Positions 41,620 through 44,844 of a DNA stretch of 44,844 nt are shown here, piece by piece. The notes beneath the pieces were generated by a model. That model saw nothing but the letters and a program-made list of their open reading frames with translations. It searched no databases and was not told the DNA's origin. The position numbers and the translations under genes are program-made. How positions within the stretch are numbered: position 1 is the stretch's first letter; each line of letters opens with the position of its first letter. Source of the DNA: Clostridium sp. 26_22 (GTDB taxonomy: Bacteria > Bacillota > Clostridia > TANB77 > CAG-508); assembly GCA_001916005.1 (NCBI GenBank), contig MNRP01000041.1, positions 1 through 44,844 on the forward strand, read 5' to 3'.

Positions 41620-41636
41620 GTTAGGTTTTTCCTAAC
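41620..41636. promoter_or_regulatory. operator-like palindrome
   Basis: GTTAGG-TTTTT-CCTAAC, perfect 6-bp arms. Near-identical to the site at 41859, and before the excisionase-like gene. Probable repressor or Cro binding site. Confidence 0.65.
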
Positions 41637-41638
41637 TT

Positions 41639-41842
41639 TTAACTTAAAAAAATATCTTTTATTTCCTCTGGTGTCAAATTTAATTCTTTGTCAATTTTTC
41701 TAATATCTTCTTGTGAAAATCTAACTTTTCCATTAACTTTTTGGCTAAATGTTGCACTAGACATCTTTATATTCTTTGCTAGCTCCGCCATTGTTAAGCC
41801 TGCCTCTGCTATTTTAGCTTTTAACTTATTAGAATTTGTCAT
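41639..41842 (-). CDS. Cro-like HTH regulator (DUF739-like)
   Basis: 67 aa from ATG 41842 after AAAGGAGAATAAT. NKLKAKIAEAGLTMAELAKNIKMSSATFSQKVNGKVRFSQEDIRKIDKELNLT is an XRE-type HTH of the DUF739 class. It is divergent from the repressor and first in the early operon. A longer upstream frame would run across the promoter and is not used. Confidence 0.85.
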   Translation of the reverse strand: MTNSNKLKAKIAEAGLTMAELAKNIKMSSATFSQKVNGKVRFSQEDIRKIDKELNLTPEEIKDIFLS

Positions 41843-41858
41843 AATTATTCTCCTTTCT

Positions 41859-41875
41859 GTTAAGTTTTTCCTAAC
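41859..41875. promoter_or_regulatory. operator-like palindrome downstream of early promoter
   Basis: GTTAAG-TTTTT-CCTAAC, same spacing as the site at 41620. A CTTAAC half site (41894-41899) lies between the -35 and -10 of the early promoter. Together these form a likely repressor operator set controlling the lytic promoter. Confidence 0.65.
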
Positions 41876-41882
41876 TGTGATT

Positions 41883-41911
41883 ATATTACCAAACTTAACT
41901 TTCATTGTCAA
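41883..41911 (-). promoter_or_regulatory. early (lytic) promoter
   Basis: Minus strand TTGACA (41906-41911), 17-bp spacer, TAATAT (41883-41888); an overlapping TATAAT (41880-41885) gives a 20-bp spacer. Flanked by the operator elements above. Confidence 0.7.
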
Positions 41912-41970
41912 TGCTTTTTCCAAAAAAAATTTGTTTTTTCTTAATTTTTTTTGGAAATATCAAAAAAAGT

Positions 41971-41999
41971 TTGACTTTTCTTAATTTTTAAAGTATACT
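41971..41999 (+). promoter_or_regulatory. repressor promoter
   Basis: TTGACT (41971-41976), 17-bp spacer, TATACT (41994-41999) on the plus strand, 23 bases before the repressor ATG. Confidence 0.75.
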
Positions 42000-42022
42000 T
42001 GTTTTATCGAGAGGTGAATTTA

Positions 42023-42649
42023 ATGAGTAATTTAATTGATACTTTTGCACACAGGTTATCCTATGCAATAAAAATAAGAAATGTTAGACCAGCTGATGTT
42101 GCAAAAGTTACTGGTATTTCAAAAACAAATTTAAGTTGCTATATGTCTGGAAAATATGAAGCAAAACAAGATGGTGTAGAAATATTATCAAAAGTACTTG
42201 ATGTTAATCCTGTTTGGTTAATGGGATATGATGTTCCAATAGATAGGGATTACGAAAAAGACAAAATTATAGGAATAGACCTTTTTAATCTTTCAACAAA
42301 TGAGGTTATAAAACAAATTCCATATATATATAGAACCGATATTCAAGATGAAGATCCAAAAAACTATTTTGCAATAGAAGCAATTGACAATTCTATGGCT
42401 CCACTTCTTGATGTTGGAGATATAGCCATAATCAAAAAATCTAGTAAATTTTACAACAAAAAAACTTACCTTTTAAAAATAAAGGGTGGTTCTCCTATTA
42501 TTCGTAAAATTATACAATCTAATGATGGTAAAATAGAATTGCAAGCAATGAATATGTGGAATTTTCCAACCCAAAACAACTTAACCCTAACCGATATTGA
42601 ATTATTAGGAGAAGTTATAAAAGTAGAAAATAATAGTGCTTTTAAATAG
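42023..42649 (+). CDS. CI/LexA-like phage repressor (HTH + S24 peptidase)
   Basis: 208 aa from ATG 42023 after GAGAGGTGAA. N-terminal HTH (RLSYAIKIRNVRPADVAKVTGISKTNLSCYMSGKY) and C-terminal S24-type autopeptidase: catalytic Ser in AIDNSMAPLLDVGDIAII and Lys in YLLKIKGGSPIIRKI. It would maintain lysogeny and self-cleave after DNA damage. Divergent from the Cro-like gene across two promoters. Confidence 0.9.
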   Translation: MSNLIDTFAHRLSYAIKIRNVRPADVAKVTGISKTNLSCYMSGKYEAKQDGVEILSKVLDVNPVWLMGYDVPIDRDYEKDKIIGIDLFNLSTNEVIKQIPYIYRTDIQDEDPKNYFAIEAIDNSMAPLLDVGDIAIIKKSSKFYNKKTYLLKIKGGSPIIRKIIQSNDGKIELQAMNMWNFPTQNNLTLTDIELLGEVIKVENNSAFK

Positions 42650-42662
42650 GATGGAGGTTTTT

Positions 42663-43244
42663 ATGTCAAAGAAATGTGCTATTTGTAATAATAAAATTGG
42701 AATTTTTAATAAATATAAAGTTTTAGATGGTTTTGTTTGTTCCAACTGCATTAGTATATCAGATTCTTTTCAAACTAATACAATTGAAGAATTAAAAAAA
42801 TATTGGGATATAAACAATTCTAGATTATCAATATTTAACACAACAACAGTCTTAAAAAATTTAGGAACAACACCTATATACATTGATGCCAAAAATAACT
42901 TATTTATTATAGGTAAAAAAAATAATAAAATTAAGAGTATTGTTTATTCATTTAGTGAAGTAAATAATTATAGTATCGAAACAATTGGTGAAAAAACTAT
43001 TACAAATAAAAAAGGAACTATAAGTAGATCTATTGCTGGTGGATTAATTGCCGGTCCAGTAGGTGCTGTTATAGGTGCTAATACAGCAAAAGAAGAAACA
43101 AAAGTTGTTGGCGGAATTTCAATGTTAAAAATAAATATGACCATACCCTCTGGAAAACATCAAATAACTTTAACTTATTACCCTAATGGATTTACAAATT
43201 TTCTAGATAAATGTATAGTCGAAAATGATAAACAAAAGAATTAA
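42663..43244 (+). CDS. DUF4428-like zinc-ribbon protein with glycine zipper
   Basis: 193 aa from ATG 42663 after GGATGGAGG. N-terminal CAICNNKIGIFNKYKVLDGF and CSNC make a DUF4428 zinc ribbon; a middle PH-like region (IYIDAKNNLFIIGKKNNKIK) and the glycine-rich SIAGGLIAGPVGAVIGANTA follow. Genes of this form sit next to prophage repressors and are candidate lysogenic-conversion factors. Confidence 0.75.
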   Translation: MSKKCAICNNKIGIFNKYKVLDGFVCSNCISISDSFQTNTIEELKKYWDINNSRLSIFNTTTVLKNLGTTPIYIDAKNNLFIIGKKNNKIKSIVYSFSEVNNYSIETIGEKTITNKKGTISRSIAGGLIAGPVGAVIGANTAKEETKVVGGISMLKINMTIPSGKHQITLTYYPNGFTNFLDKCIVENDKQKN

Positions 43245-43251
43245 TAAAAAA

Positions 43252-43291
43252 GGATAATGTGTCTGTTTTTGCCGAACTACACACATTATCC
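43252..43291. terminator. inverted repeat between DUF4428-like gene and integrase
   Basis: GGATAATGTGT ... ACACATTATCC, perfect 11-bp arms with an 18-base loop that holds most of the 16-base repeat. No T-run follows; may be a transcript end or an integrase/excisionase site. Confidence 0.45.
43270..43285 (+). repeat. 16-base repeat upstream of integrase
   Basis: TGCCGAACTACACACA, exact copy (inverted in the map) of 41572-41587. Its right end overlaps an arm of the inverted repeat. Confidence 0.8.
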
Positions 43292-43341
43292 AAAGCCGTA
43301 AACACTTAAAAAGTGATTACTTTTGTATTATATATAAAAGT

Positions 43342-43387
43342 CTCCATTTTTTCAAGTGATTTACAAAAAATATTTGAAAAAATGGAG
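43342..43387 (+). promoter_or_regulatory. hairpin that buries the integrase ribosome site
   Basis: CTCCATTTTTTCAA (43342-43355) and TTGAAAAAATGGAG (43374-43387) are perfect 14-bp complements. The right arm contains most of the GGAGG ribosome site eight bases before ATG 43395, so a transcript starting upstream would sequester it, while one starting inside would not. An AT-rich TATATATAA lies upstream as possible -10. Confidence 0.7.
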
Positions 43388-43394
43388 GTTTTTT

Positions 43395-44711
43395 ATGCGT
43401 CAAATAGAAATTAAGAAAAGAGCAAATGGTAGTGGTTGTGCTGCATATTTAGGAAAAGGTAGATCTAAACCCTGGGGAGCAAAAATAACAATTGGAAAAG
43501 ATATAAATGGTAAAAACATCTATCACTTTATTGATACCTTTGAAACAGAATTAGAAACTTTAGTATGTTTAGAAAATTACCACAAAAATCCTACACCACT
43601 TTATATAAAAGAGGATAAATACAATAGAATAAAAACTTTTCCCAAAATCCCATATCCTCTTGTTTCTGTAGAAAATCCGGAGAAAAGTATTCTTGAAAAA
43701 GTTCAAAAAGAAAATTATACATTTAAACAATTATTTGAAAAATTTAAGGAAGCCAAAATGCTTACTAAAGAAGAAGCACAATTAGAAAAAAAATATCATA
43801 TTAGACCTAGTAATAAACCTTTTGGTCGTAATTATTGTAGAGGTATGACTACTGCCTTTCATAATTCAAAAGAATTATATGATAAAGTTTATAAAGAATT
43901 ACGAGCATCTGATTTTAATAAATTCATAAAAGAAAGCCAAAAGGGAACTTCTGCACAAAGGCAAATGGTTAATCTATATATGAATCTAGATAAATTCGCC
44001 TTAGAAGAAGATTTGATTGATAAAGGTTATGCACAATATATAACAGCAGTTACAAATGATAAAAAACAAGTAAATAAGCCACAAGGCCGAGAACCAGAAA
44101 AGGAAAAAGTTTTTACTTATGAACAAATCGATTATTTGTGGAATTTTGAGGCTAAAAGTGATGGATTACAAAAGCAAAGAAAACAAGATAGAGAAATATT
44201 TATTAGGGACTTTTGGTTAATGCTATTATATTGCGGTTGCAGAGCAGATGAGTTACTTTCCGTTTATACTGCAAATGTTTTTCTAGATAAAAATTATTTT
44301 GTCGGTGGTCTAAAAACTGAAGCCGGAATAAATAGAACTATTCCAATACACCCTGCAGTAAAACACTTATTTGAAAAATATTATAATCCGCAAAATGAAT
44401 TTCTATTTACCCAACCAAATGGCAATAGAATTGATTACGATTATTATTTATATCATTACCAGCATAATTTTTATAACTTACATCCTTTTATCTCTGATCA
44501 TACCTCGCATGACTGCAGACATACATTGAGAACTGAACTTGAAAACTTAAACATAAAACAAGTAATTATAAATTCAATAATTGGGCATAGTAATGATAAT
44601 GTTGGCCAAGATATATACACCCATATCCCTCTTATTGAAAAGCAAGAAGCCATAAATATGGTTACATATAAGAAAAGGAAAAACCTATATATAATTGCTG
44701 CAAATCAATAA
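43395..44711 (+). CDS. int: tyrosine integrase
   Basis: 438 aa from ATG 43395; a longer GTG start would run through the hairpin. Residues about 1-60 (AYLGKGRSKPWGAKITIGKD) form an arm-type DNA-binding domain; catalytic domain: Arg I in LYCGCRADELLSV, HxxR in TSHDCRHTLRTEL, GHS in IIGHSNDNV and Tyr in DIYTHIPLIEK. Catalyses site-specific integration and excision. Located at the right end next to lysogeny genes. Confidence 0.95.
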   Translation: MRQIEIKKRANGSGCAAYLGKGRSKPWGAKITIGKDINGKNIYHFIDTFETELETLVCLENYHKNPTPLYIKEDKYNRIKTFPKIPYPLVSVENPEKSILEKVQKENYTFKQLFEKFKEAKMLTKEEAQLEKKYHIRPSNKPFGRNYCRGMTTAFHNSKELYDKVYKELRASDFNKFIKESQKGTSAQRQMVNLYMNLDKFALEEDLIDKGYAQYITAVTNDKKQVNKPQGREPEKEKVFTYEQIDYLWNFEAKSDGLQKQRKQDREIFIRDFWLMLLYCGCRADELLSVYTANVFLDKNYFVGGLKTEAGINRTIPIHPAVKHLFEKYYNPQNEFLFTQPNGNRIDYDYYLYHYQHNFYNLHPFISDHTSHDCRHTLRTELENLNIKQVIINSIIGHSNDNVGQDIYTHIPLIEKQEAINMVTYKKRKNLYIIAANQ

Positions 44712-44776
44712 CAATATTTTTATAAAAACCTATTCAAACTCATTAAAACTCATTTGGTTATCAACTTATTATCAAC

Positions 44777-44824
44777 AAAGCAGTAATACCAAGTCATAAA
44801 AGGCTTGATATTACTGCTTTTATC
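44777..44824 (+). terminator. integrase terminator
   Basis: AAAGCAGTAATACCAAGTC and GGCTTGATATTACTGCTTT pair along 19 positions with two weak pairs around a six-base loop, followed by TTAT. Likely bidirectional; an attachment site may lie beyond the window. Confidence 0.75.
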
Positions 44825-44844
44825 TATACTTCCATTATAATTGG

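Noticed and set aside
41572..43285. Terminal inverted repeats of a mobile element carrying repressor and DUF4428-like genes
   Set aside because: No transposase, no target duplications, and the enclosed genes form a normal lysogeny switch.
43356..43394. Longer integrase starting at GTG 43356
   Set aside because: No ribosome site, and the added residues would be encoded by the hairpin; ATG 43395 has a GGAGG site at good spacing.

Overview
The window is most of a temperate, contractile-tailed (myovirus-type) phage or prophage of a very AT-rich, Gram-positive, probably gut Bacillota/Clostridia host. This rests on AT-rich coding, strong AGGAGG-type ribosome sites, PBSX/XkdT-like baseplate genes, an SPP1-like portal and MuF protein, and a SpoVS-like gene. 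The standard code with AGA as the main arginine codon fits everything except CGG.

Layout, right to left, with almost everything on the minus strand. On the plus strand at the right end are the lysogeny genes: CI/LexA-like repressor, a zinc-ribbon DUF4428-like protein and the tyrosine integrase. Divergent from these are a Cro-like regulator and an excisionase-like gene. Then comes an early block: small genes, an SbcC-like ATPase, SpoVS-like protein, RecT, MBL hydrolase, a replisome organizer with an embedded repeat-rich candidate origin, DUF7694, DUF1064 and many small zinc-binding proteins. A late regulator (27337-27930) precedes a perfect consensus promoter and a terminator-like hairpin. The late operon starts with a possible DNA-modification cassette (radical SAM, ParB-like, ABC-ATPase/GNAT, formyltransferase). 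It continues with terminase, portal, a MuF-toxin-50 fusion, scaffold, capsid, connectors, sheath, tube, a tail chaperone with a -1 frameshift, tape measure, hub, baseplate J, tail fibre, a diversity-generating retroelement (DGR), holin, and the start of a GH25 lysin cut by the window edge.

The most striking observation is a recoding pattern. Six conserved genes (DGR reverse transcriptase, tape measure, large terminase, radical SAM, HAD protein, replisome organizer) look frameshifted. Every break (seven, two of them in the radical SAM gene) is an in-frame CGG codon. Skipping one base, so that CGGA or CGGT is read as one glycine, restores the conserved protein each time, including the DGR-RT GxxxSQ motif, the terminase Walker B and the radical-SAM cysteines. 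I checked every CCG/CGG triplet by eye and found no in-frame CGG in any intact gene, although the triplet is common out of frame. This suggests CGG is a +1 frameshift (or quadruplet glycine) signal in this phage and host; I know of no description of such a system in bacteria.

The DGR is well supported. A 105-bp template repeat and a variable repeat at the 3' end of the tail-fibre gene differ at nine positions, plus one just outside. All ten are adenines on the template coding strand. Its RT is complete only if the CGG shift occurs.
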